Of a stretch of DNA of 10,961 nt, positions 1 through 9,200 are shown piece after piece (within the stretch, counting starts at the first letter, position 1; each line of letters opens with the position of its first letter). The stretch is from the NCBI GenBank assembly GCA_041477815.1, contig JBGOUV010000234.1, positions 1 to 10,961 on the forward strand. The letters run 5' to 3'. The notes beneath the pieces were generated by a model. It was not told where the DNA came from and searched no databases. It was given only the letters and a program-made list of their open reading frames with translations. Position numbers and translations under genes: made by a program. The DNA is from JBGOUV01 sp041477815 (GTDB lineage: Bacteria > Acidobacteriota > Terriglobia > Bryobacterales > JACQDG01).

Positions 1-135
1 GCCGGCCGGCTGGGACGCAAGATCGTCTACATACCTATCGGCCAGCTCTCGCCCGTGGCCCTCAAGAAGATCCGCGTGGTGCATGTCTTGGACAGCCACG
101 ACCGCCGCGACGCTGCTCGGGAGTACTTGTGGTAG
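1..135 (+). CDS. C-terminal end of an unrecognised protein (5' end outside window)
   Basis: Frame 1 is open from the first base to a TAG at 133-135, giving 44 residues that end in REYLW. The segment contains KIVYIPIGQLSP followed by a basic and acidic stretch (KKIRVVHVLDSHDRRDAAREYL) that looks like the end of a globular soluble protein. There is no membrane segment or signal. The next gene starts only ten bases after the stop, so the two may be co-transcribed. I do not recognise the family, and the fragment is too short to assign a function. Confidence 0.6.
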   Translation, partial: AGRLGRKIVYIPIGQLSPVALKKIRVVHVLDSHDRRDAAREYLW

Positions 136-144
136 ACTGTGGCC

Positions 145-492
145 ATGGATATCGAGCGAGTGGTTCAGTTGGTCGTTGAACAGCAAGCCAATTTCATCAA
201 CGACCTGACCGAGTTGCGGGCGCTCGTCACGCGCGTGGCGCAACAGCAGTCCGATCTGACCCGGATCGTCGGCGGCATGCACCAAGAGGTTAGCGGTGTG
301 ATTCGGGAGATTGTGGAAAGCCAGAGGCAGATGTCGGAGAACCAGAAGCAGTTGTGGGAGAGCCACCGCCAGATGGGCGAAAAAATCAACGCGTTGGGCG
401 ACAAGATCAACCACATGGGCGACAAACTCGACGCCTTGATCGACATCGTCGACGGCATGATTCGCCGCCCTGGCGAGCAGAAGGGTTCCTAA
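145..492 (+). CDS. Small coiled-coil protein, function unknown
   Basis: This encodes 115 residues from ATG 145; a GTG at 139 would add two residues. ATG is preferred because MDIERVVQLV reads as a natural N-terminus, although neither start has a clear Shine-Dalgarno sequence. Almost the whole protein is predicted helical and rich in Q, E, K, I, L and M with heptad-like spacing. It contains imperfect tandem units in its second half (QRQMSENQKQL, SHRQMGEKINAL, GDKINHMGDKLDAL). There is no Cys, signal peptide or transmembrane segment, so a cytoplasmic oligomeric coiled coil is likely. It lies ten bases after the upstream stop and 39 bases before purH, in the same direction, so a shared transcript is possible. 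Nothing ties it to purine synthesis. I do not recognise a named family. Confidence 0.7.
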   Translation: MDIERVVQLVVEQQANFINDLTELRALVTRVAQQQSDLTRIVGGMHQEVSGVIREIVESQRQMSENQKQLWESHRQMGEKINALGDKINHMGDKLDALIDIVDGMIRRPGEQKGS

Positions 493-531
493 GACCTTCC
501 CCGCGCTCCTTGTGCGACAATCGGGGTTCCT

Positions 532-2058
<1,527 letters not shown>

Positions 2059-2156
2059 GGGAGAACCCGTCGTTCCCTCTATGGCGCTACTTACCAAACG
2101 CCGCGGCGGCTATAAATGGTCGTGACCCGGAAGGACCCCGGTGGGCGCACCGCGAC
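2059..2156. other. Convergent intergenic gap
   Basis: This 98-base gap lies between the purH stop and the last stop of the - strand pseudogene. It contains a perfect 10-bp GC palindrome, CGCCGCGGCG, at 2099-2108. A GC stem without a following T-run on either strand is not a convincing intrinsic terminator. I see no gene here. Confidence 0.5.
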
Positions 2157-2372
2157 TTAGTTCACCCGGTCGGCGGACCTCCGGTCAATCACCCGCTTGG
2201 ACACCGCCACGAAATCCGCGAGACCGCAGTCGAAGGTAGCATTGCGAGTGCTGCAGCCGGGGATGAACAGCGGGGCGCCGGCCGGTGGCGTCTGGAGCGT
2301 CAGGGCGGTGCGATTGCGCAACTGGTCCAAAGTCTGTGCGAGGTAAGAGGCTTCGAGAACGAAGATCGCGTC
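2157..2372 (-). pseudogene. C-terminal remnant of an AppA/phytase-like histidine acid phosphatase
   Basis: The final ~70 codons of the chimeric frame do not resemble a phosphoesterase. They match the C-terminus of branch-2 histidine acid phosphatases such as E. coli AppA: here AQTLDQLRNRTALTLQTPP, in AppA FQTLQQMRDKTPLSLNTPP. Both are then followed by a GC dipeptide, an RNA tripeptide, a Cys and a LA-x-F motif (here PGCSTRNATFDCGLADF; in AppA GCEERNAQGMCSLAGF). Both Cys of this tail are kept. The catalytic RHGxRxP and HD motifs, far upstream in a complete enzyme, are absent from the window. The natural stop TAA at 2157-2159 was probably the end of that phosphatase gene. It is a 3' remnant with no start of its own. 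Confidence 0.8.
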
Positions 2373-2375
2373 GAT

Positions 2376-2432
2376 GCGGGCGCCTACGTGAAGCAAGGCG
2401 CGCTGGTCTCCACAAAGTACAACACCATCGAT
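2376..2432 (+). pseudogene. Inverted C-terminal fragment of a phosphoesterase domain
   Basis: Read on the + strand, codons 2379-2429 give GAYVKQGALVSTKYNTI. In this family the motif (I/V)GPYVKQGAxVSTxYNT, preceding a segment like RTIEDVLG, lies near the C-terminus of the phosphoesterase domain. The surrounding domain remnant is on the - strand, so this piece is inverted relative to the rest of what was probably one gene. Homology does not continue convincingly on either side: AG upstream and DRDVHIA downstream, the latter being the reverse complement of the - strand NVNVA segment. The piece is only about 17-19 codons. The match rests on my recall of the family motif and not on a search. Confidence 0.7.
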
Positions 2433-2879
2433 CGCGACGTTCACATTGCGATTCAGACCTTCGGAATCCAAGCTGGTGCCGCGAGCCGCGTAAGCCACCG
2501 GGTATTGGCGTTCCACCACGTCGGGGGCGCGAGCCGAAGTGGTCCACAGCCAGCCGTCATAGCTGACTTCGGCGGTGTCCAGGAAGTTGTCGAGCGTGAC
2601 GAAGGTTCGCGCCAGATTATGCTGATTCGGCGTCACCGCCTCTCCAAACTCCGTCAAATCAGGATCGCCATTGCCGAATTCCAGGTCGCCCAGAACCTGG
2701 TCGTAAGTCCGGTTTTCCTTGATGAGGAAGATCACGTGCTGGGTGCCCTGGCGCACGGCTGCCAGGACCGCGGCGTCCTCTGCGCTCACGGTGGCGGTGA
2801 ACCGGTTGTTTACGGCTACCTGCGCCGTCAGCGTCGTGAGCTGGTCCGGGCCGCTGCGCGGGAAGCTCTGGAGACCGGC
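2430..2879 (-). pseudogene. Phosphoesterase-domain remnant, N-terminal part only
   Basis: About 150 codons lie immediately downstream of the TAG and in its frame. They show the phosphoesterase start signature HVIFLIKENRTYDQVLGDL, then GNGDPDLTEFG, TPNQHNLARTF, LDNFLDTAEVSYDGW, VVERQYPVAY and DSEGLNRNVNVA. These are family landmarks near the start of the alkaline phosphatase-like fold, including the E-N metal-site region. The homology stops at NVNVA, before the middle and C-terminal metal-binding segments, so no active enzyme is possible. A GTG at 2787-2789 could nominally restart translation but has no Shine-Dalgarno sequence. Confidence 0.8.
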
Positions 2880-4352
2880 CTAGGTCAGCTGCGGATTATA
2901 CTGATTCGATTCCAGGCAGGATTTCGTCCCCACCGGCCCGTAGCCGCCATAACACCAGCCGGGATTCGGGCCCGTCGGCGACTTCCCATTGACCACGTAC
3001 ACCGAGGCGCCATCGCCGCTGAAGCTCACCGAGTTCGGGTACCAACCGGTGGGAATGAGACCTACTACCCGGTCGTCGCTATTGGTCCCGCCCAACGCCA
3101 CCACCGCGATGCTGTTCAGATTGCCATTCGTCACATAGAGCTGCTTCTCATCCGGCGAGAGCGTCGCGCTGTTGGGGTTGGCTCCCGTATACTGCGCCAG
3201 CACGGCCGGCAGCAGCGACGGGGGAGCAATGACGGGGATGGTTTCGACTATGGCGTTCTTCGCGGTGTCGATTACGTCCACCGTATCCGACTGATCTTCG
3301 ACGACATACAAGAGCGACTGGGCCGCGTTCAGGGTCATCCTGTTGGGTTGGCCCTTCACATGGATCCGCGCCGCTACCGACGGCCTCCCTCCGGGATTGA
3401 ATAGCTCCGGCGGCCCGCTCAGATTGACTACGACGATCTCGCGATCGCGAATGCTGGATACATACGCTGTCGCGCTCGCTCCGTTCCCCTTCACAACCAC
3501 CCAAAACGGATAGGAGCCGCCGGGCACCCCCGTCTGCGACCGGTCGCTCACGCCGGGACGCAGATCGAGTTCCTGCCACCGCGACCAGCGGCCTAAGCCT
3601 CCGGTAAACACCGTGATCGAGTCGTTGTAGTAGTTTGCCACCACCAGGGTCTGGCCATCCTTCGAAATAGCCACGCCGGCGGCGCAGGGACGCACGGCAA
3701 CTTGAAGGTTGATCGGGACTTGTGCGGCCTGAGGGGGCACGTTAAGGCCCAGGCCCGCGCGATGGCCCAAGGCCAGCGTCATGGCGGGCTGGTCCACCCA
3801 GGTTCCGGCGGCGGTCGCGGTAACTACGTGGACGTTGTCACTGGGACCGCCCGACACGTAGAAAGCCGCCCCCGATGGATCGAAGACCATCCCGTTGTAG
3901 GTATTCGGGATCTTCAGTACTTGTTTCTTGGTCGGCCGCGGCGTTGAAATGTCGTAGATGAAGACGTACTCCGTCGAGTCCGGGACGTACCAGGAGGGCG
4001 TGCCTGGTGGGGGGACGATGCTGATGATGTTGACGCGATTGAACCCGCTGGTCAAAACCAGTAGAGTCTGGTGGTCCGGGCTCACCACGGTGGTGACCGC
4101 TTGGCCGGCCAGCCAGCCCTGTCCGGCCAGGAAAGCCGGATCGTAGGACAGTTCGGGGTCCAGCGGTGCGAACCGGGAACCCTTGGGCGCCAGCGGCGTA
4201 ATCTGCTGGCCCATATTGGGCAGCTCCTGGTGAGCCATATTGGACAGGATCTGGGTTTTGGATTGCGCCTGGGCCAGCGGACCCGAGAGGGTCAAGGCCA
4301 GCGTCAGACCGGCCGCCGACCGCAGGAAATGCCTGAAAACTATCGTTGTCAT
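2880..4352 (-). CDS. Secreted YVTN/lactonase-like beta-propeller (N-terminal part, up to the in-frame TAG)
   Basis: This encodes 490 residues from ATG 4350-4352. Residues 1-29 form a Sec signal peptide (basic FRHFLRS, hydrophobic core LTLALTLSG, likely cut after AQA). The rest carries YVTN-type propeller blades, visible as repeated units such as VSPDHQTLLVLTSG (about 90-103), FDPSGAAFYVSGG (157-169), ISKDGQTLVVANYYNDS (229-245), LNAAQSLLYVVEDQSDTVDVID (341-362), LSPDEKQLYVTNGNLNSIAVV (398-418) and FSGDGASVYVVNGKSP (444-459). It would be exported to the periplasm or outside. Without the phosphoesterase half it still forms a nearly whole propeller, so a truncated product could fold. No catalytic function can be assigned to the propeller alone. 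A GGAG at 4366-4363, 10 bases before ATG, supports the start. Confidence 0.8.
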   Translation of the reverse strand: MTTIVFRHFLRSAAGLTLALTLSGPLAQAQSKTQILSNMAHQELPNMGQQITPLAPKGSRFAPLDPELSYDPAFLAGQGWLAGQAVTTVVSPDHQTLLVLTSGFNRVNIISIVPPPGTPSWYVPDSTEYVFIYDISTPRPTKKQVLKIPNTYNGMVFDPSGAAFYVSGGPSDNVHVVTATAAGTWVDQPAMTLALGHRAGLGLNVPPQAAQVPINLQVAVRPCAAGVAISKDGQTLVVANYYNDSITVFTGGLGRWSRWQELDLRPGVSDRSQTGVPGGSYPFWVVVKGNGASATAYVSSIRDREIVVVNLSGPPELFNPGGRPSVAARIHVKGQPNRMTLNAAQSLLYVVEDQSDTVDVIDTAKNAIVETIPVIAPPSLLPAVLAQYTGANPNSATLSPDEKQLYVTNGNLNSIAVVALGGTNSDDRVVGLIPTGWYPNSVSFSGDGASVYVVNGKSPTGPNPGWCYGGYGPVGTKSCLESNQYNPQLT

Positions 4353-4574
4353 TAGTTAATGGCTCCACTGTTCCTTCAGCAGCAAGAGTCCAGCCGCACA
4401 GGCTGACCATAGGCGGTATCGGCGGAACAGACCTTTTTTCTTATGAGTCTCAATTATTCTTACCGGCTTCCCTTGCCGCTACCGCCCGACTCGCCGCCTG
4501 CTGGTGGAGGTCACGGGGACGCTGGAGGGGGAGACCGGATCCGCCGGCGCTGTTTTGGTTCCGCCCGGAAGTAG
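4353..4574 (-). promoter_or_regulatory. Upstream region of the propeller gene, candidate promoter
   Basis: These 222 bases separate the GlcG-domain gene stop from the propeller start. They include the most AT-rich stretch of the window (about 4433-4462, with a run of six T at 4435-4440 on the + strand and a TGAGTCTCA near-palindrome at 4445-4453). A promoter for the propeller gene most likely lies here, but I cannot pick a convincing -35/-10 pair. A small hairpin CAGCC-GCACA-GGCTG at 4391-4405 lies in the presumed 5' untranslated region. A further short palindrome, TTCCGCCCGGAA (4559-4570), just after the upstream stop, lacks a T-run and is not a clear terminator. Confidence 0.35.
4363..4366 (-). 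promoter_or_regulatory. Ribosome binding site of the propeller gene
   Basis: GGAG on the - strand, with 10 bases to ATG 4352. It is slightly far but is the only purine-rich match, and it supports the start that yields the signal peptide. Confidence 0.5.
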
Positions 4575-6260
4575 CTATTGCTCCGGGTTGCGGGGGAACT
4601 TCCAATAGGGAAGGCGGACGTTGCGGAGGAAGACCTGGTCGGCGCGGGAGGCGTCGGGGGCTTCGAAGCCCTGGGCCCCGGCGGCGGTGACGTAGTCGTC
4701 CTGCTCGACCCCATCGCCCGAGACGCCCAGGCCGCCGGCCAGCCGGCCTGATTTGTACAAGGGCGCGGAACCGGGGAAGAAGACGATACCGGACTGGTTG
4801 GGGCGGGGCGGCTGGTAGCCTTGGGTGCAGGGATTGGCGCGGTCGAACAGGTACAGGTCGCGGAAGGGACCGGGCGCGGAGTTGTCGATGCCGGAGGGGA
4901 AAAACGACTGCGCCCCGAAGCCAATGGTGCGGTTGGTGACGGCGGTTCCCGCGGGCACGCCGGGCAGGTCGGTATTGTTGATAGAGAAGTAGACCACGTT
5001 GCGGGCCTTGGTGGCCGCGACGTCGATCGAGAAGACCGTGGCGTCGGGCATGCGGTAGAGGGCGAGGAGGTTGCCGTCGAGGTCGGCGACCGAGATGGCC
5101 ATCTTGGTGCGGCGGCCGAGGGGGAGCCGGATCTGGGCGCGGGTGAGGGAGGCGCGGGCGACGGCGCGCTCGACGATGCCCCGGACCTCGTCGGCGGTGA
5201 GGGTGGCGCTCGATTGGGGGCCGGCGAGCCAGCCTTCGGGGGCGGCTTTGCCGGCGAGGGGGCCGGCCAGAAAGCTTCCCCCGGGCGACGCGGCGGGGCT
5301 GGTTCCGGCGGGGCGCGTAGTCTGGTTGACGAAGGGGAGGCGGAAGCCGTCGATGAAGACGGCGCCAGGCGGGGGCAGCGGCAGGCGGATGAAGAACGGC
5401 GTGCCGAAGGTGGCGGCGACGGCGGCGAATTCGGCGGCGGCGGGATCGGCGCCGGCCACGCCCAAGCCCCCGATCAGGGTCGCGCCGTCGCGGTAGAGCG
5501 GAAGGCCGCCGGGAATCGTGGCCACGCCCGGTCCGGGTCCGGCGCCGGCCGCGTTGCGCGCCCGGGTGACGGCCTGGTTGGGAAGGAAGTCATCGGTCAA
5601 GCGGCAACCGCGATTGGTATTTTCAATGCCGAAGAGCGCCGCCGCCGGCCGGTTGGGGATGCCCTCCGGGAAATGTTCGGTGCTGATGAAGCGGACGGTG
5701 CGGGAGGAGAGCGGGGCCTCGTTGTGGCTGAAAAAGGCGCCGGTGCGGGCTAGGGCCAGGGCGGTCTCGACGGCCTCCGGGGTGGCCTGCGGGCGGCCGT
5801 AAATGGCCAGCGGGTTGCCCGCTCGGTCGGCTACGGCGACGACGAGTCCGGGGGCGTCGAGGGCGAGGGCCGCGCGGGTCACGAGGTCCTGGACCTCGGG
5901 GGCGGTAAGCTGCACGCCATCCTCGGCGTTGACCACCGGGAAAGAGGCGGCGTTGGTGCGTCCGGCGGGCGTGGCCAGCGAGATTTCAACGAAGCCGCCG
6001 CCGGTCGTGCTATCGGGGACGACGAACTCGACGTGGCCGTCCGAGGTGAGGGCGCCTGCGATCACGTTCTCGCCGACCAGGACGGCCACGGGCGCCTCCA
6101 GGCCGGAGGCGGCAGCGACCAGGGTCTCGCCGGCGGCGGCGGGCGCGTTGTCGGTGACGGGTTCGCCGGTGGCGGAGCGGACCAGGACGGCGCGCTCGAC
6201 CCCGTTGCGCACCTCGGTCTGAAGGACCAGCGCGGCCAGCAGCAGAACCGGAATCGTCAT
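4575..6260 (-). CDS. IPT/TIGR03437-like domain protein with two GlcG/HbpS-type domains
   Basis: This encodes 561 residues. ATG 6260 is chosen because it overlaps the upstream stop (ATGA) and has a strong GGGAGGA five bases before it; the frame is open further upstream, but there it only shadows the cytochrome gene. Residues 1-15 are hydrophobic (TIPVLLLAALVLQ) and could be a short export signal, though they lack a basic start. Residues about 19-112 form a beta-rich IPT/TIGR03437-like domain (VLVRSATGEPV, AAAGETLVAAASGL, PAGRTNAASFPV). Residues about 117-290 and 352-540 are two GlcG/HbpS-type (PF03928) domains. Each has LTA-(P/D)-EV, a (V/I)(A/S)VAD-x-x-GN-x-LA-x-Y strand, and the signature PLYRDGATLIGGLGVAG (256-270) or PLYKSGRLAGGLGVSG (500-515). 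Both are extended by long inserts, including NRTIGFGAQSFFPSGID. Some members of this family bind haem (HbpS). The location directly after a multihaem cytochrome suggests haem binding or sensing at the cell envelope; no CXXCH is present, so covalent haem is not expected. Confidence 0.85.
   Translation of the reverse strand: MTIPVLLLAALVLQTEVRNGVERAVLVRSATGEPVTDNAPAAAGETLVAAASGLEAPVAVLVGENVIAGALTSDGHVEFVVPDSTTGGGFVEISLATPAGRTNAASFPVVNAEDGVQLTAPEVQDLVTRAALALDAPGLVVAVADRAGNPLAIYGRPQATPEAVETALALARTGAFFSHNEAPLSSRTVRFISTEHFPEGIPNRPAAALFGIENTNRGCRLTDDFLPNQAVTRARNAAGAGPGPGVATIPGGLPLYRDGATLIGGLGVAGADPAAAEFAAVAATFGTPFFIRLPLPPPGAVFIDGFRLPFVNQTTRPAGTSPAASPGGSFLAGPLAGKAAPEGWLAGPQSSATLTADEVRGIVERAVARASLTRAQIRLPLGRRTKMAISVADLDGNLLALYRMPDATVFSIDVAATKARNVVYFSINNTDLPGVPAGTAVTNRTIGFGAQSFFPSGIDNSAPGPFRDLYLFDRANPCTQGYQPPRPNQSGIVFFPGSAPLYKSGRLAGGLGVSGDGVEQDDYVTAAGAQGFEAPDASRADQVFLRNVRLPYWKFPRNPEQ
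6257..6260 (-). other. ATGA stop/start overlap between cytochrome and GlcG-domain genes
   Basis: TCAT on the + strand reads ATGA on the - strand. The TGA ends the cytochrome frame and the ATG starts the next gene. This is typical of translational coupling and shows that the two genes belong to one operon. Confidence 0.85.
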
Positions 6261-9200
6261 CGCTGTCCTCCCGGCGGGGTGTTGGTGACGGTGTAGAGCT
6301 TGCCGTCGCGCAGGTAGAGGCGTTGCATCTCTTGCAGGTTGAAGGGACGCGCGCCGCGGCGGCCGAACACGGCGAGCTGGTTGCCGCTCTCGTCGACGGC
6401 GCGGTCGCGGTCGAGACCCTTGGAGAGCGCCAGGGCTTCGCCCTTGGTGGGGAACGTGGCGATGAGCTCGGGCTCGGGCACGGGACTGAAGCCCCACAGG
6501 CCCGGGGTGCGCGCGGGCGAGAGGAGCTGCAGGACGCGCAGCCCGTTCTTGCCGTCGGCGAGGTAGGCGAACAGGCTGGCGTTGGTCATTCCGACCTTCA
6601 CCGCGTAGGTGTCGTTGATGACGCCGCCGGCGTTGTAGAACCGGGGCGCTCCCGGCTGCTCCGGGCGCTCTATGTCGATGATGGCGAGTCCCTCGTGTCC
6701 GGCGGCGACGTAGGCATAGGTGCGGGCGAGGTAAACATCGCGGGCTTCCTGCAGCGGGACGGTGGCCTTGAGTACGGGGCGCCGGACGTCGGTGATGTCC
6801 ACCACTTCGAGGCCGCGCTTGCCGCACACGAAGGCGTAGCGGAACTGGATGGCCACGTGGCCGGCGCCCTCCAGGGGCAGGACGGCGACGACCTGGGGGC
6901 TGGCGGGGTTGTCGATATCAATGATGACCAGACCCTGGTCGCAGGACACGTAGGCGTAGTTGCCGGCGGTGACGACGTGGACGGCTCCGCGCAGCAGGCC
7001 GTCCGGGTTGAACACTACGTCGCGCCGGAGAAAGTTGTTGCGGGGGTCGCCGTCGAGCAGCGTGGCGGCGTTGATCATGATAAGACCTTCCTCGGCGTCG
7101 GCGACGTAGAGGAAGGCGTAGAGCGGATGGATGGGCTGTTCTTCGTTCTCGGGGTTCCGCCGGCGGGCCGGGTCGACGCCCAGGGTGGTGGGCGATGCGA
7201 TCCAGCGGGCGTTCCTGGTGCGGACCGAGAAGCGCTGGCCCAGGGGCGACACCGGCGCGGTGACGATGCGCTCGGCGAACGCCTTGTTATCAATGTTGGC
7301 GATGTCGTAGATTTCGACGCCCTCGCGTCCCTTGGCGGCGTAGAGGTACTCGCCGCGCATCTGCAAGCTGAGGACGTCGCCGTGGTGCTCGTAGGCCTCG
7401 GTCAGGAGGCCCGTCTTTTTGTGGCGGGCGTAGTTCTCGGGGTAGGCGAGCTTGTGGAGGTGGCTGCCGATGACCGCCTGGGGCTCCTCGCGCTCGGTTA
7501 CGACCACGCCCTGGAACCCGTGTTTGCCTTCGCCGACCCAAATGTAGCGGCCGAGGAAGTTGACGAAGTTGGTGCCTTGCAAAAGAAGCTGGGCCATCCA
7601 GGCGTTGTTGTCGTTAGCGCGGGAGACGTGGCAGTCGGTGCAGGTGCGCGTCTCGCGGGTGCGTACGGTGTGGGGGAAGTGCGGATTGAAGGCTTGCCCG
7701 CTGTAGCCCTCCGAGGAGATGGTCTGCTGCTGGGAGTAGAGCCATTCGCGGTTGGCGTTCTGCGAGCCGACCAGCACCGCGCTCGACGAGCGGACCGGGG
7801 CGATCTTGTGTTTCTTGACGGTGCTGTCGAGGCCGAGCATGAAAACGTCGTCGCGCAGTACCTGGAAATTATAGGTAGTGAAGTTACGGGTGTTGACGTC
7901 GCCTTCCCAGTGCAGCGCGGGACGGTTGGCGTTGGCCTTCATCTCCAGGTGGCAGCCGAAGCAGCTCGTCATCCAGGAGGTGTGGCAGGCGTAGCAGGAC
8001 ATACGCTCGTCGGAGTGAGCCAGGCGCCCGTCCTGCTGCAGCGTCTTCGCCAGGCGCGCCTTTTCGTTGTAGTTCCACTTCCCGGGTGTCACCGAATCGG
8101 CCACCTGCGACACCGGCCAGGCTTTCTCCGGCTCGACCATGGAGCGCTGGAGCAGCTTGCCGTCGAGCCACTCGAAGCGCCTCTGACCCCAGGGCGTGCG
8201 CAGCAGGGCGAGGTTGTGGGGGGGGGTGGGCGCCGCCGGGCCCGACGTTAGGAGCGTCGCGTAGCCCCGGATCGAGCCATGGCAATCGACGCAGTCGATC
8301 TCCACGGCGGCCCGCGCCTCGCCGTACAGCTTGCCGTTGCCGTGGCTGTCCTGCTCGAAGTGGCAGTCCACGCAATGCATGCCCTTTTCGAGGTGAATGT
8401 CGCGGAGATGGACGGCTTTCTGAAAGCGATCGGGGTCGTCGAAGGGGATGGGGCGGTCCTCGCGGTCGAGCCACGCGCCTTTGCGGTCGTGCTTGTAGAC
8501 GGCGCGGTACACCCAGCCGTGGCCGTTGAAATCGGCGAACTGGGTCTGCTTCAGCTGGGGGTTGAGGCTGGTGAGGTTCGAGAGGAAGTTCGGATCGCTC
8601 CAGTTGCCGCGCAGCGAGGCGGCTTCGGGGTTGCGGGCGAGGGACCGGGCGGCGTCCTCCGGTTTCCACTGCTTGCTCTTCTCCGGGTACATCGGCTCGC
8701 CGTCGGTTTCGTTGTCCCACCACATGTAGCCGAGGTACTGGAAGGCGTAGGACGTGCCGGGATGTATGTGGCAGACCACGCACTGGCTGGAGGGGATGGT
8801 GCGGGTAAGACGATGCTCGATGGGATGGCCCGGCTCGTTCTTGGGAATGGTGGGATCGTTGGTAAAGCTTAAGCCGCGATGGCCGCGCGCGGCGTAGGGG
8901 CCGGAGTGGACCGGGTCGCGGTCGTTGGCGTAGACGACGTGGCAGCCGGTGCAGCCCGAGCCGCGGTAATCGCCGGCCTGGTCGTTGGTGCCGGAGAAGG
9001 AGAGCAAGGGGTCGAAGAGGCGCGTGCGCTGCAGGCCCTGGAAGACCGGGTCCGTGCGGGTGAGGGTGCCGAAGCCGCGGTTGCTCAAGCGGTTGTCGCC
9101 CCGCTCGAAGACGCGCAGCGTGTTGCCCGGCTGGCTGTTCTCGAACTGCGGCAGCGGTTGGAGCATCGGCAGGATGCCCTTGAAGCGAATCTCCTCGGGC

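Larger units (their letters stand above)
2157..4352 (-). pseudogene. Broken secreted YVTN beta-propeller / phosphoesterase gene with scrambled 3' end
   Basis: One reading frame runs from ATG 4352 to TAA 2157, with a single in-frame TAG at 2880-2882. Codons on both sides of the TAG belong to one protein: a YVTN/lactonase-like beta-propeller followed by a phosphoesterase (PF04185-type) domain, as commonly seen in acidobacterial secreted proteins. The junction reads NQYNPQLT-stop-AGLQSFPR with no frame shift. After about 150 more codons the phosphoesterase homology ends abruptly at NRNVNVA (about 2433). It is replaced by an inverted phosphoesterase fragment and then a histidine acid phosphatase tail. 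Intact relatives continue for several hundred more residues, so the enzyme domain has lost most of its length. The locus is best called a pseudogene by nonsense mutation plus rearrangement. A metagenome misassembly at about 2373-2432 is an alternative cause of the second defect. Confidence 0.85.

Noticed and set aside
2099..2108. GC palindrome after purH as a terminator
   Set aside because: The 10-bp palindrome has no loop and no T-run on either side.
4391..4440. Hairpin CAGCC-GCACA-GGCTG followed by a T-run as a + strand terminator
   Set aside because: The T-run begins about 29 bases after the stem, and no + strand gene ends here.
4443..4620. Short + strand frames between the two - strand genes, including one reading LLVEVTGTLEGETG
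   Set aside because: It looks protein-like for about 25 codons but has no usable start or ribosome site and ends within the antisense of the GlcG-domain gene. Chance in GC-rich DNA is the simpler explanation.
6261..6827. Upstream extension of the GlcG-domain frame by 189 codons
   Set aside because: The extension is Arg/Pro-rich and overlaps the cytochrome propeller in another frame. The ATG at 6260 with its strong Shine-Dalgarno sequence and ATGA overlap is the better start.
6323..8251. A 642-codon open frame on the + strand
   Set aside because: It lies fully antisense to the cytochrome gene, whose haem motifs and propeller repeats prove the - strand frame. The translation is low-complexity Val, Gly, Ala, Asp and Glu, typical of the complementary strand of GC-rich coding DNA.
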